Below, piece after piece: positions 15,928 through 26,303 of a DNA stretch of 64,000 bases. The notes beneath the pieces were generated by a model that saw only the letters and a program-made list of their open reading frames with translations, was not told where the DNA came from and searched no databases. Origin of the DNA: Pontibacter ramchanderi (GTDB taxonomy: Bacteria > Bacteroidota > Bacteroidia > Cytophagales > Hymenobacteraceae); contig NZ_PJMU01000001.1 of the NCBI RefSeq assembly GCF_002846395.1, positions 930,001-994,000 on the forward strand. The letters are read 5' to 3'. The first letter of the stretch is position 1. Every line of letters begins with the position of its first letter. Both the position numbers and the translations under genes were made by a program.

Positions 15928-17331
15928 TCAGTTATCCATCACCTTATTATTCTTTGCTCGGTTAAAGTACCTTAACACCAATTGAGCATTATCGATAGTA
16001 GTGGCACCACCCTTCGAATAAGGCAATTTATGATCCACTTCAGCGTCTTCAATTGCTAAAATCTGCTGCCCAGAAATAGCGCATACAGGATTCTGTTTGA
16101 ATAAAGCTTGCTTCACACTAAAAGGAAAAGTGCGTTGCTGGTAACTGTTGCTGCCAATCACTTCATCAAGTTTATCCATCCAGATTCTGAAACGCTTCTT
16201 CACATTATCTGTATCAGAAGTTTTGTAGCCAATAAAATACTGAAATTCTGAATTGTTGATCATCAGGTCCAGCATAGCTTCTCTAATATAATCTGCTTTA
16301 GATAGAACTTCGTTTTTAGAGTAGTTTACAAAGCCCACCATTTGCAAATCGAATAAGGCCATGTTGATTTGGCTATCAGACCAGCGCCCTTGAGAAGACT
16401 GGCTATCAGCTGGTATGTAACGTCTAAAAGCATGTTCGCCAAACACTACTTTCACTAAGTCCAGACTGTGTAGGAAGCGGTTGCGGTATTCATTTGCTTT
16501 CTCGGAGGAGAAGTTTCTGTTTTCACGCAGTTCCTTATTGCAAAACTGCACCATCGATGACTTATAGTTTACATAAGACTTTTCTGAAAGAGCAAAAAAG
16601 CGCAGAATCATCCCTCTGTAAATCATCCTGTTTTTAAAGTTGTCTTTCTGCACAATTTGGTGGAAGGTATCATTCTCACTCAACTCTGCTAACAGCTTTA
16701 TATAAGGACCTCTATAAACGGTGTTTCGAATTTCATCTTCATTCAGCTTGGTAGAGCCTGTGTTCAGCCTTTCGAAGATCTCAAACTTTATATCTTCGTT
16801 TGACTCCTTCTTAATGATGATAGAATGGATGGTAGTAGTCTTAATCTTGGTCTGTAGCTCTTTGTCTAATTGCTGAAAGCTTTTGCGGTTCCATTCCTTT
16901 AGCACTTTCAGCCCCGTGAGATTAAAATTGGTCCCATTAGGAAATTTGCCCTCGACAAAACTGATGAAAGATGTTAGTCGCTGCTGCCCATCAATAACAC
17001 TCAAGGTGCCGTCCTTATCTTCAGCCAAGTATACAACAGGTATAGGAACGTCCATCAAAATTGATTCAATTAAGCGACTTGCAATGATAGGAGAAGCCAC
17101 AAAGTTACGCTGATACTCTGGCTGCAGCTCCAGTTCACCATCCTGCTTCATGCTTAGGAATTCTCTGATAGAGAAGTCTTTGGCCTGCCAAATAATCTTC
17201 CTTTGATTGACTGCAACGTCTAAACCATCATCGCCATCGTCTCCTGAGGAATCATAAGAATCATCATCAAGAGAGGCGGCGACAGGCTCTTTGATAGTTT
17301 CACTTTCTTGAATTTCTAGGGCTGTTTCCAT
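15928..17331 (-). CDS. DUF262 and HNH endonuclease domain protein (GmrSD-like), operon end
   Basis: The 467-residue protein starts with an acidic linker, then a DUF262 (GmrS/ParB-like NTPase) domain with LQPEYQRNFVAS (69-80) and the diagnostic SVIDGQQRLTSF (111-122). It ends in an HNH nuclease with CAISGQQILAIEDAEVDH, LPYSKGG and LVLRYFNRAKNNK. This two-part architecture is that of GmrSD-type modification-dependent nucleases and relatives in defence islands. It lies 51 bp downstream of the Type III Res gene and probably belongs to that operon, a mix of a protection-based and a modification-sensing nuclease. Confidence 0.85.
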   Translation of the reverse strand: METALEIQESETIKEPVAASLDDDSYDSSGDDGDDGLDVAVNQRKIIWQAKDFSIREFLSMKQDGELELQPEYQRNFVASPIIASRLIESILMDVPIPVVYLAEDKDGTLSVIDGQQRLTSFISFVEGKFPNGTNFNLTGLKVLKEWNRKSFQQLDKELQTKIKTTTIHSIIIKKESNEDIKFEIFERLNTGSTKLNEDEIRNTVYRGPYIKLLAELSENDTFHQIVQKDNFKNRMIYRGMILRFFALSEKSYVNYKSSMVQFCNKELRENRNFSSEKANEYRNRFLHSLDLVKVVFGEHAFRRYIPADSQSSQGRWSDSQINMALFDLQMVGFVNYSKNEVLSKADYIREAMLDLMINNSEFQYFIGYKTSDTDNVKKRFRIWMDKLDEVIGSNSYQQRTFPFSVKQALFKQNPVCAISGQQILAIEDAEVDHKLPYSKGGATTIDNAQLVLRYFNRAKNNKVMDN

Positions 17332-17382
17332 AGGTTAAAGGTTATCTTAGTTTAAGATTTATCAATTAATTAAAAGCACTAG

Positions 17383-20355
17383 CTATGACATCGCCACATC
17401 ACTAAACGACTCAAAGCTTTCGGCTACAGTAAAGCCAATATCATCACTAAGAGCTTTATAGTGCTTGCGGCCGCACTCAATCTTAGCTTTTTCAGTTGGT
17501 CTTAAAAATTCCCACGACAGAGCGCCTTTTGTTTCTACCACAAAGTATAGCTTCTCTTCGCCATCATTGTCCCATAGCACGGCCCAGTCGGGGTTATAGG
17601 TGCCTAGTGGTGTATCGATCTTGAACCAGGCTGGGAGCTTGGCATATACCTTCACGTTGGCACTGTTCTCAAAATGCTGGGCCATGTTGGCTTCTATCGC
17701 TGAGTCGTATACCACGTAGTCGTAAGGTGACTTGGTGCTCTCCAGCATGTCGTGCTTCAGGTGACCGAACAATTCTTGGTTTTGAAACAGCTCTTGGGTA
17801 TAGACTTCCTGCTCTCCTAGTTTTTCGTATTTGATACCGTCCACAATGAAGTGACGCATTTGCGTGCGGATGATGTCGATTACCTCGTCGATAAAGCGTT
17901 GCGGGTTGTTCTTAAAGGCGTCTAGCTTGCCACTGTTCACCAGAATCTCCACAATAGACTTTCGGGTCAGGTTTGTTTCGTTTTGCAAGTAGCTCACAAT
18001 ATCAGGTAGCGTCTGCACCTGCTGGTCAATCAGCGAAGTAGACTCGTGCGTTTCTGACGCATGTGCGCCGCCTTTAGAAATCTCTGTGAGTGCTTTCTTG
18101 TAAATGAATTTGCCCTTCCCTACAATCAGCTGATTCTGCATGGCTTCGATACATTTCTGCACGAGCTTTTCAGGGTCAAACTCTACCGAAAAGGTTGTTT
18201 TATACTTTATGCGATCCCACAGTTGCTCAAAATCTGGGCTAAGTAACACACCTTTGTTGACGCTGATTTTCTTCTTGTCGTTCGCGTTCTTGATGTTCAG
18301 GTTACCAGCTATCTTTTTGAGCTGCTTGATTATCTGTGGCTTTACATGCTCATAGGCTTCTGGCACTTCTACTTTGTTCTCGCGCAAATCGTGGCGCAGA
18401 TCGTCCAGCACTTTACCCTTAATGTCGATGTAGGCTTGTTGCTGTAGATAGCCATAAAGTTTTTCAGACGCCTCCAGTCCAAGGTATACAGGCTGATCCA
18501 GTTCGTCCAATCCAGTAATGATATTGGCAAAGGTATGGTCTTCTACTACGCCAAAGTTTATACCTTCTTCTTCGGCCATTTCTCTCTGCAAAGCCTTTAC
18601 AAAGTCTTCGTACGACTCGTTGGCCATTACCGTAAGCGTGTTTACATCAAAGCCTTGCACCCGTTCGCCATTCTGGTTAACAGCCAAACGCAGACCACGA
18701 CCAATTTCCTGCCGCTTCTTTACTACCGAGCCAGTTTCGTTCAAGGTACAGATCTGGAACACGTTGGGGTTATCCCAGCCTTCGCGCAAAGTAGAGTGCG
18801 AGAAGATAAAACGCAGCTTGGAGCTGAAGCTCAACAGGCGCTCTTTGTCGCGCATGATCAGGCCATAGGTATCTTCGTCGGCCTGTGTGTCGCCTTTGGT
18901 ATCTTTGGCTATGTTCTTCTTGTCTACCGAGAAGTAACCATCGTGCACGTAGGCGGCAGCTTCGTCTTTGTCTTTTATTTCGCCGAACAGCGAGTGGTAC
19001 TTTGGCTTAGAAATAAGCTTCTTGTACTCCTCCTCAAACATGATGGCATACTTCCCTTTCTGTGGGTTGCCCTGCTCGTCGTAAATGCGGTAGTTGGCTA
19101 CCTTATCGATAAAGAAAAGGCTAAGCACTTTCAGGCCGAGCGGGTTTAGACGTAGCTCTTTGTCCAGATGTTCCTCAATAGTCTTCCGAATCTGCTCGCG
19201 CTTGTAGGTGTCTTCGTCTATCGTACCGATGGCTTTGTTCAGCCTCACAATGTCTGGTTGGCTGGTGAAGTCGATGTACTCGTTGCCAGGGGCACAGTAG
19301 ATGTCGCGGATAATGTAGCCTTCATACACCGAGCGTCTGGTTAATTCCATCAGGTCGGTGTTCTGCTTCACGGCTTTGGTGACACGCTTGGTTTTACCGC
19401 CTTGGTTGATGTCTATTTCTACAGTGGCTGTGATGGGCGACTTCTTGTTATCTACTTTAAGCAACTTGATGTAAGGCAGGTTGTGGTAATCTTTCACCTC
19501 CAAACTAGCTACTTCAATCTGCTTTACCAGCTTGCGCTCGTAGGCGTCCACGGAGTCCAGACGGTACATCAGGTGGTGCTTGTCTTTGTGGGTAGCCGAA
19601 TAGCGGAGCGTGCACAAAGGATGAAGCGAACGTATAGCTTCTTTCGACTTTGGTGTGGCATCAACACTTTGCGGCTCATCTATAATCACGACAGGGCAGG
19701 TCTGCTTAATAAAGTCGATGGGCTTATACCCGTTCAGCTTGTCGTTGGTGCGGTGAATGATGTTGGCTTTGGTTTCCTTTTCGGGGTCGGTAAAGCTTTT
19801 GCGGAACGCGTCGATGTTGATGACCATGATCTGTACATAGTCGTTCGTGGCGAAGCTGCGTACCTGCTCCAGCTTTTGCGAGTCGTAAGTAAAGAAGTCG
19901 TAGTTGATGTTGTCGTAGAGTCCTTTGAAGTGCTCTTTGGTTATCTGCAACGACTTGTTCGTACCTTCTTTAATGGCAATAGACGGCACCACGATGATGA
20001 ACTTCGTGAAGCCATAGGTTTTGTTCAGCTCAAAAATAGTGCGCAGGTATACGTAAGTCTTACCCGTACCCGTCTCCATCTCTACAGAGAAGTGCAGGTC
20101 CTTTTTGTCCAGCTTTTTGCTTTGCTTCAGGCCGTTGCGGATCTGTATTTTCTGCACGTTGGCCAGTAGCTCATCTTCGAGCAACGAAAGCTTGTTGCCT
20201 ATACCTAGTTCGCTCTGGTATAGGTTGGCCTGCCCTGTAGTTTGCGGCGTTATACTGAAGTTGGTACGGCAGATTTCCTGCCCTTCAAAAATATGGGTGA
20301 TGGCGGCTATCGCCTCCTGTTGGTAGTCGAGTTTATCTTCGAATTTAATCTTCAT
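17383..20355 (-). CDS. res: Type III restriction enzyme, Res subunit
   Basis: Res translocates along DNA and cuts unmodified sites together with Mod. The 990-residue product has superfamily 2 helicase motifs: METGTGKTYVYLRT (motif I, near residue 96), VVIIDEPQSVD (motif II), RYSATH (motif III) and QEIGRGLRLAVN (motif VI). The C-terminal PD-(D/E)XK nuclease has Pro922-Asp923 in NPDWAVLW and Glu941-x-Lys943 in VVETKG. All catalytic residues appear intact. Length is typical. It follows the mod gene by 32 bp. Confidence 0.93.
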   Translation of the reverse strand: MKIKFEDKLDYQQEAIAAITHIFEGQEICRTNFSITPQTTGQANLYQSELGIGNKLSLLEDELLANVQKIQIRNGLKQSKKLDKKDLHFSVEMETGTGKTYVYLRTIFELNKTYGFTKFIIVVPSIAIKEGTNKSLQITKEHFKGLYDNINYDFFTYDSQKLEQVRSFATNDYVQIMVINIDAFRKSFTDPEKETKANIIHRTNDKLNGYKPIDFIKQTCPVVIIDEPQSVDATPKSKEAIRSLHPLCTLRYSATHKDKHHLMYRLDSVDAYERKLVKQIEVASLEVKDYHNLPYIKLLKVDNKKSPITATVEIDINQGGKTKRVTKAVKQNTDLMELTRRSVYEGYIIRDIYCAPGNEYIDFTSQPDIVRLNKAIGTIDEDTYKREQIRKTIEEHLDKELRLNPLGLKVLSLFFIDKVANYRIYDEQGNPQKGKYAIMFEEEYKKLISKPKYHSLFGEIKDKDEAAAYVHDGYFSVDKKNIAKDTKGDTQADEDTYGLIMRDKERLLSFSSKLRFIFSHSTLREGWDNPNVFQICTLNETGSVVKKRQEIGRGLRLAVNQNGERVQGFDVNTLTVMANESYEDFVKALQREMAEEEGINFGVVEDHTFANIITGLDELDQPVYLGLEASEKLYGYLQQQAYIDIKGKVLDDLRHDLRENKVEVPEAYEHVKPQIIKQLKKIAGNLNIKNANDKKKISVNKGVLLSPDFEQLWDRIKYKTTFSVEFDPEKLVQKCIEAMQNQLIVGKGKFIYKKALTEISKGGAHASETHESTSLIDQQVQTLPDIVSYLQNETNLTRKSIVEILVNSGKLDAFKNNPQRFIDEVIDIIRTQMRHFIVDGIKYEKLGEQEVYTQELFQNQELFGHLKHDMLESTKSPYDYVVYDSAIEANMAQHFENSANVKVYAKLPAWFKIDTPLGTYNPDWAVLWDNDGEEKLYFVVETKGALSWEFLRPTEKAKIECGRKHYKALSDDIGFTVAESFESFSDVAMS

Positions 20356-20387
20356 AAGACACGTAGGCTAAGATGGTGAAACGTTAC

Positions 20388-22250
20388 TTATATGCTTTTC
20401 ACATCTTCAATGCCATAGCGCTTGAGCACCTGCATAGCATTGGTTTTAGCCACATCGTCTTTAAAGCCATTGTCGCGCAGTACCACACGGCATACCTCTG
20501 GCGCCAGATCTTCTTTCAGTTCACCTATGCCACCAATGGTATCCATCGTGATGTTTTCAGAAAGGCAAACCAACAGCGCACCATGCCCAATGCTATACAC
20601 ATTGTTACCAGCAATATGGTATTCTTTGATTGGTAAGGTAAGGTCAAGGCCGTACTTTAAAAGAATTTCACTGACTATGTCGGCTTCAGTACGGCCTGCT
20701 TTTATGTTGTTAATGCTATCGTAAAGTGTCTTTTGGATATCATTACTAGATGGATCCCACTCTTTGATGTTAGAACTATCTAACTTATATACCTTAAAGC
20801 CAAGATCTATTTGCTCACTTTTTGTGGGCTCCTTTAAAGTAATCTCTTTGATTACACGACGTATACGCTCTTTTCCAATTTCTGCAATCGTCTTGAAACC
20901 AGCTTTAAAAGCTTCAGAGCCCTTATCAGTTACTTCTGGCAGCTGAACTAAAATGAATTTTAGATTATTACTTTCACTAATGTTGAGATCAAAAACTGCG
21001 TGGGCGGTAGTAGCTGAACCAGAGAAAAAATCTAAAATTAAACCGTCCTTTGTTGAGCCTAATTTAAGAAGTTCTTTCACTAGACCAGATGGTTTTGGAT
21101 TATCGAAAATAGACATATTACCCAGTATTCTAGCCATTTCGCTTGAACCTTCGGTATTTAAAGGCACAAAATCCCAGAGTGTTGTATATGTTATTCCATC
21201 CTTAACATCACAAAGGAAACGCTTAAGTTTCGGTCTACCTTTTCCATCTTCTCCAAAGTAAATTTCATCTTTCTCTAAAAGCTGATCAATCTTTTCCTTA
21301 TTGAACCTCCAATTACCGTTTGATGATGGATAATGTTCCTCGCCTGTTTTAGGATTAACAATGGGATAATACAAAGAGGCTACATATCTACCACCTTTCA
21401 CATTTGCCATTAAATCTCCAGACGTCCAAGGGCCTTTGGAATGATTATCTGGGTTTTTATACCTTCCTATTTGCTCTACCGATCTTTGTCTTAGATTCAA
21501 TTTTAAAAGCGCGACATTCTTAGCAAAAATTAAGATATACTCGTGGGCAGCGCCAATTATTTTATCATTTGGGGGCGTACTTCTTTTCTTCCAAATGATT
21601 TGCTCGATATAATTATCCTCTCCAAATATTTCATTACAGAGCTTTTTCAAATTTTCAATTTCATTCCCGTCTATAGAAATGAAAATCGCACCCTCATCAC
21701 TTAGTAGATTTCTAGCTAGCTTAAGACGTGGGTACATCATATTTAGCCAATTTGAATGGTAGCGGCCACTTGATTCTGAATTCGTACCAAATCCTTTTCC
21801 TTGCTCTGTTATCTCTAGATAGTTTTTAAGATTATCCTTATAATTATCCTTGTAAACAAAGTCTTTACCTGTGTTGTAAGGAGGGTCGATATATATCATT
21901 TTCACGCACCCGTGATAGCTCTTTTGCAGCAACTTCAGCACCTCCAGGTTATCTCCCTCAATGTATAAATTCTGGGTGCTGTCCCAGTTCACACTTTCTT
22001 CTGGGCAAGGCCGCAAGGTGCCAGTAGATGTTTTGTGCGCTTCACGCAGGGCTTGGGCTTTCCCTTTCCAAGTAAATTGGTAGCGTTCGTTTTCATTTTC
22101 CACATAGTCACCAAGCACCGAGCGCAGCACATCAAAATCAACTTTCCCTTCGGTAAACACAGTCGGGAACAGTTGCTTCAGCTTCTCAATGTTGTCAGTT
22201 ACTATATTCTGGCTCTGGGCTAGTTCGTGTTCTTTGGTAATGGTATCCAT
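20388..22250 (-). CDS. mod: Type III DNA adenine methyltransferase, Mod subunit
   Basis: Mod recognises the target and methylates adenine N6, giving the specificity of the Type III complex. The 620-residue protein shows the beta-class motif order: catalytic IDPPYNTGKD (DPPY 122-125) comes before the SAM-binding LDFFSGSATTAHAV (near 410). The region between them is the target recognition domain. Both motifs are intact. It sits between the DUF4391 gene (58 bp upstream) and res (32 bp downstream), so all should be expressed together. No phase-variable simple repeat is seen in it. Confidence 0.93.
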   Translation of the reverse strand: MDTITKEHELAQSQNIVTDNIEKLKQLFPTVFTEGKVDFDVLRSVLGDYVENENERYQFTWKGKAQALREAHKTSTGTLRPCPEESVNWDSTQNLYIEGDNLEVLKLLQKSYHGCVKMIYIDPPYNTGKDFVYKDNYKDNLKNYLEITEQGKGFGTNSESSGRYHSNWLNMMYPRLKLARNLLSDEGAIFISIDGNEIENLKKLCNEIFGEDNYIEQIIWKKRSTPPNDKIIGAAHEYILIFAKNVALLKLNLRQRSVEQIGRYKNPDNHSKGPWTSGDLMANVKGGRYVASLYYPIVNPKTGEEHYPSSNGNWRFNKEKIDQLLEKDEIYFGEDGKGRPKLKRFLCDVKDGITYTTLWDFVPLNTEGSSEMARILGNMSIFDNPKPSGLVKELLKLGSTKDGLILDFFSGSATTAHAVFDLNISESNNLKFILVQLPEVTDKGSEAFKAGFKTIAEIGKERIRRVIKEITLKEPTKSEQIDLGFKVYKLDSSNIKEWDPSSNDIQKTLYDSINNIKAGRTEADIVSEILLKYGLDLTLPIKEYHIAGNNVYSIGHGALLVCLSENITMDTIGGIGELKEDLAPEVCRVVLRDNGFKDDVAKTNAMQVLKRYGIEDVKSI

Positions 22251-22308
22251 AAAAATATATGGTATAATGTTAGAAAATATCTTTCAGTGTCAGTATTTCA
22301 GGCTCTTC

Positions 22309-23064
22309 TTACTGCATGGCCTGTTGCAGTTGCTCTTGTTGTTCTTGCAGCTTCTTTAGTTGTATATGTAGTGTTACCTGCTCCCCAAAAGCGGTGCTGC
22401 TTTTAATTTCTTTCTTTAGGCGGCTTATCTCGTCGGCCAGTCTACGCAGTTCTGCCAACACCTCCACGTCTTGTCGGGTGCTATCCGCATTTTTGATTGT
22501 ATAAGTACCTGATAGCTGTGCCGCTTGCAGGTTGAAAATACGGGTGGTTATACCTTGGTAAAATGCCTTCAGGCTGTATTGCGGCAGCATTTCAGTAGCC
22601 AGACTTTCTACAAATGGCAGGTTAATATCACCACTTAGCGGCAGCTGTAACCAGGGTGCAAAGGTAAGGCTTTCTATGGTCCGTTTGGCAGTATCGTTCT
22701 GGTTTATCCGCTTGTCGGCTGTACAAACACACAGCTTGTCTTGCGCCACGATCCACAGCACCAAAGGGTACGGCATTACCTTTTGCAAGAGCTCGGCCAC
22801 TTTCTTATACTTCGCTTCTCCCTTTAGCTCAAGCAAGATGTAATGCACCTCATTGTACAGGTATAGCGCATCGGCAAAGGCAGGTATGGCTGCGTTGTTC
22901 GGCTTAAAAGCGGCCAGCCATCTCACTTCCTGCACTTCGTCCTGCAACAGCTTTTTATCAGCCGTACCCAACTCCGCTCCCGCCACAATGCTGCTTTTAG
23001 GTATGCGCTGGTCTATCAGGCAAGCTTCAGGTATGTTTAGTTTACTCAAAAACTCCATCGCCAT
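22309..23064 (-). CDS. DUF4391 domain protein
   Basis: The 251-residue protein matches DUF4391 by its N-terminus (LNIPEACLIDQRIPKS), the EVRWLAAFKPNNAAIPAF segment near residue 46, and YNEVHYILLELKG. A C-terminal coiled coil (about 205-250, ADEISRLKKEIKSSTAF and LQKLQEQQEQLQQ) follows. The function of DUF4391 is not established; it recurs between an SNF2-type helicase and a Type III mod gene in many bacteria. Here the start is 2 bp from the helicase stop, so the two are translationally coupled, suggesting they work as a complex (inference). Confidence 0.8.
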   Translation of the reverse strand: MAMEFLSKLNIPEACLIDQRIPKSSIVAGAELGTADKKLLQDEVQEVRWLAAFKPNNAAIPAFADALYLYNEVHYILLELKGEAKYKKVAELLQKVMPYPLVLWIVAQDKLCVCTADKRINQNDTAKRTIESLTFAPWLQLPLSGDINLPFVESLATEMLPQYSLKAFYQGITTRIFNLQAAQLSGTYTIKNADSTRQDVEVLAELRRLADEISRLKKEIKSSTAFGEQVTLHIQLKKLQEQQEQLQQAMQ

Positions 23065-23066
23065 AC

Positions 23067-26000
23067 CTAAGCTTGTGGGTTCATGACCACCAGGAACGAC
23101 ACCACTTCAAAGTCCGCTACCGACTGCACCTGCTCTTTAAAAGTAGCTGTCCCCTCGGGGCTAAACAGGCTCATAACACCCTTCTCCAGACTCTTGCCTT
23201 TGATGTGTTGCACCGCATCTTCCAGTAGCTTTTGGTACAGGCTCATGTCGTGGCCTTGCTTTGTTTCTTTCTTGAACTGTTGTATCAGTTCAGGCAGCAC
23301 CTCATTTTGGCCGCTGCACAGTTTCTGGTAAATGTCGAGTATCTTTTTGCTTTGCATAAAGCCATTCACCATTTCACCAGCTTCATTTACATAGGCCAGA
23401 TAGTAAGGTGCCAGCGCATTTTGTGTATGCTTGGAAGTAGCGGCTTCCTTTAGGTGTTTTAAGCAAAAGATAACACCTGGCTTTATATCTGACTCACTGG
23501 CTGTTACGACAGCATGCACACCCGTAGGCGTGCGCTCCAAATCTCCTCTGTGTGTTTTCAGGTACTCCATCAGTTCCATCTTGAAGTCGTTAAGCGTCAG
23601 GTCGGTGATGGAAATACCGCCGTGCATTTCTTCCAGGTCCACTACGCTATCCTGCAACTGTTCCAGCTGCTTGCGGCGGTAATCCAGATCGTTCATCTGG
23701 TCTTTCTCGGTCTGCTCAATCACGTTCTCCTCCCCTGTAGCTGAAATGTCCAGTAACACCATACGCCCACTTACCCGCGCCTCCAGATTAATGTATTCAT
23801 CCAGATCCATGTTAGGCCAGAAGTTCACCAACTGTATCACGCTGTTCTTAGAGCCAAGGCGGTCAATACGGCCAAAGCGCTGGATAATTCGTACTGGGTT
23901 CCAGTGTATGTCATAGTTCACCAGATAGTCACAATCCTGTAGGTTCTGCCCTTCAGAGATACAGTCCGTGGCTATCAGCAAGTCAATTTCCCCTTTGGCA
24001 TGTGGGTACTGGTGAGTACGCTCTTTCGAAACAGGAGAGAAATTGGTCAGTATCTCGTTCAGGTCGCTTCGCACCCCAGGATGGTTGGTCTTGTTTTGTC
24101 CAGCACCTGTTACAAGCGCACTCGATATACCAAGCTCTGTCTTTGCCCAAGTTGCTATCTCGTCATACAGATAATTAGCCGTATCAGCAAAAGCCGTGAA
24201 AACGATTAGCTTTTTGTTATCAGGATTAAGCGGATTCTCCACTTTCTTCTTGATCAGCGCCTTGAGGTCCAGTAGCTTTTTATCCCGTCCCGCATCGATC
24301 TGCAATGTAGCTTCCAACAGTTGCTGCAAGCGGTTTCGGTCTTCCAGCAAATCATCTTTCCAGCGCACATCGTCAATGTCCTGCAAAAGCACCTTGGTTT
24401 TGTTGCCGATTAAGAAATCCTCCAGCTGTGGGTCATCTATCTCAATTTCTTCAATAGAAAGGCTCTCGTCGTAGTAGTCTGACTTATTCTGTATCTTTTC
24501 TAGTAGCTTGTCAATTTTGTACAGTAAGTTACCCAGCGTAATACCAAAAGAGTGAATAGAGCTTTCCATACGTTTCAGCATGTTCACACGCATCAAGTGG
24601 ATAAGGCTTTCCTCACGGTCTTTCTGCCTGAACTGCCTGCCCGATGAAACAAACATATCGTAGCGGGCGCTATACTCTTCTTCTTTGTCAGGACGTATAT
24701 ACTTGAGCGGCGCATAAGCACTCAAGCTCAGTCGCCTGATCTCCATGTTCACATGGTGCAGCGATGGATATAAGTTATCTCGGTCAATATCAGATTTGAT
24801 ATTTTCTGGTTTATTCCTTTTTGGAAATTCGCCAATGTCGCTGATGTTATAATACTTCTCTATGTGCTTTCTGGAACGGGCAATGGTCACCAGGTCCAGC
24901 AACTTGAAGTAGCGCGAATCCAGCGTTTCCAGCAAACTTTCAACTGTCTTATCAGCCTCCTCGTCTGTAAGCCACTTGTTAAATTGCAGCTGCGCCCGCT
25001 TCATTACTTCGTGTATGCTGTCTATACCTTGGTTCTCAAAAGCCATATCATCACCCTCCGTAATGAATGCCACTTGGTTCTTCAGGTCATTCATTCGGTT
25101 ATTCACTGGCGTAGCCGACAGCATAAGCACCTTGGTCCGCACCCCTGCTTTGATGATCTGATTCATCAAGCGGGTATACCTGGTCTGATGATCACGGTGG
25201 GCATTGTTATTTCGGAAGTTGTGCGACTCGTCAATCACCACCAGATCGTAATTTCCCCAGTTGATGGTCTTAAGGTTAATTTCCCCTGACAAGCCCTCTT
25301 CTCTGGATAGATCTGTATGGTTGAGCACGTCATAGTTAAAGCGGTCATCGGCCAGACTGTTTCGTCGGTCATTCAAGGTATAGACCGTCCAGTTATCGCG
25401 CAGCTTCTTAGGGCAAAGCACCAGCACACGGTCATTCCGAAGCTCATAGTATTTAATTACAGCTAGCGCCTCAAAGGTCTTTCCAAGACCAACACTATCC
25501 GCTATGATACAGCCGTTATACCGCTCAATTTTGTCGATAGCACCTAATACACCGTCTTTCTGAAACTTATATAACTTATTCCAAACCAACGTGTCTTTAA
25601 AGCCAGTCTTCGACTTCACTATTTTCTCCTCGTCCAGCTCCTCCAGGTAATCTTTGAAAAGGTTGTACAGCGTGAAGAAATATAAAAACTGTGGTGTATG
25701 GTCTTTGTATGCGTATTCCAGCTGTTTCAGAACATCCTGCTTTATATCGTCCACAAAGGCTGGGTTATCCCATTGCTCATCAAAGAACTGCAGCATGTCT
25801 ATGGTTTCGCTTACGCCAGTTACCACATTGTAGAAGTAGCGCGTGTTACTTGGCGCAAAGCCTAGTCCAGTGGCAGTGAAGTCAGCTCTGGAAGTGTTAA
25901 TGGCAATAGGTCCGGGAACTACATTATGCACATGCAAGAACTTGGTACCTATATGGTTAGCATGCTTGGTGCTCCTGATCTTCGCTTTCTTGCCAACCCA

Positions 26001-26303
26001 CTCCGCACATTCCTTTGCTACTTTCTGCAGGTTAAGTTTACTCTTGAGAAGACTCTCGGTATGGTCACCAAGTATATGGACCGGGCGGATAGATAGTGGA
26101 TTACTGGTGGCAGCGCCAAAAACTGGGTTATCAAAAAGAAACCGAACCTCTTCGATACCCTCCAGCTCTTTCTGAAGTTGCTGGAATGCATATATGGTGA
26201 AGTAAGAAGAAATTACAGAAAGCTTAGATCCTTCTGTAATGCTTTCCTTTAAGGTGACTCCTATTCTGTTATGCTGCTTGTTTTCTGTAGAGGTACTTTC
26301 CAT
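23067..26303 (-). CDS. SNF2/DEAD-type helicase with PLD-like N-terminus
   Basis: The 1078-residue protein begins with a domain resembling phospholipase D-like helicase N-termini (VISSYFTIYAFQQLQKEL, then NTSRADFTATGLG), though a canonical HxK motif is not clear. The ATPase has ADSVGLGKTFEALAV (Walker A, near residue 270), LVVIDESHNFRN (DESH box) and LMLSATPVNNR; the second RecA lobe has IATDCISEGQNLQDCD and QRFGRIDRLGS (motif VI). It is the first gene of the five-gene restriction operon. It is likely to translocate or remodel DNA, by analogy with the DISARM DrmD-type and other defence helicases. Confidence 0.88.
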   Translation of the reverse strand: MESTSTENKQHNRIGVTLKESITEGSKLSVISSYFTIYAFQQLQKELEGIEEVRFLFDNPVFGAATSNPLSIRPVHILGDHTESLLKSKLNLQKVAKECAEWVGKKAKIRSTKHANHIGTKFLHVHNVVPGPIAINTSRADFTATGLGFAPSNTRYFYNVVTGVSETIDMLQFFDEQWDNPAFVDDIKQDVLKQLEYAYKDHTPQFLYFFTLYNLFKDYLEELDEEKIVKSKTGFKDTLVWNKLYKFQKDGVLGAIDKIERYNGCIIADSVGLGKTFEALAVIKYYELRNDRVLVLCPKKLRDNWTVYTLNDRRNSLADDRFNYDVLNHTDLSREEGLSGEINLKTINWGNYDLVVIDESHNFRNNNAHRDHQTRYTRLMNQIIKAGVRTKVLMLSATPVNNRMNDLKNQVAFITEGDDMAFENQGIDSIHEVMKRAQLQFNKWLTDEEADKTVESLLETLDSRYFKLLDLVTIARSRKHIEKYYNISDIGEFPKRNKPENIKSDIDRDNLYPSLHHVNMEIRRLSLSAYAPLKYIRPDKEEEYSARYDMFVSSGRQFRQKDREESLIHLMRVNMLKRMESSIHSFGITLGNLLYKIDKLLEKIQNKSDYYDESLSIEEIEIDDPQLEDFLIGNKTKVLLQDIDDVRWKDDLLEDRNRLQQLLEATLQIDAGRDKKLLDLKALIKKKVENPLNPDNKKLIVFTAFADTANYLYDEIATWAKTELGISSALVTGAGQNKTNHPGVRSDLNEILTNFSPVSKERTHQYPHAKGEIDLLIATDCISEGQNLQDCDYLVNYDIHWNPVRIIQRFGRIDRLGSKNSVIQLVNFWPNMDLDEYINLEARVSGRMVLLDISATGEENVIEQTEKDQMNDLDYRRKQLEQLQDSVVDLEEMHGGISITDLTLNDFKMELMEYLKTHRGDLERTPTGVHAVVTASESDIKPGVIFCLKHLKEAATSKHTQNALAPYYLAYVNEAGEMVNGFMQSKKILDIYQKLCSGQNEVLPELIQQFKKETKQGHDMSLYQKLLEDAVQHIKGKSLEKGVMSLFSPEGTATFKEQVQSVADFEVVSFLVVMNPQA

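Noticed and set aside
22261-22308. Possible phase-variable repeat next to the mod gene
   Set aside because: No homopolymer or short tandem repeat long enough for slipped-strand switching is present in or just before mod.
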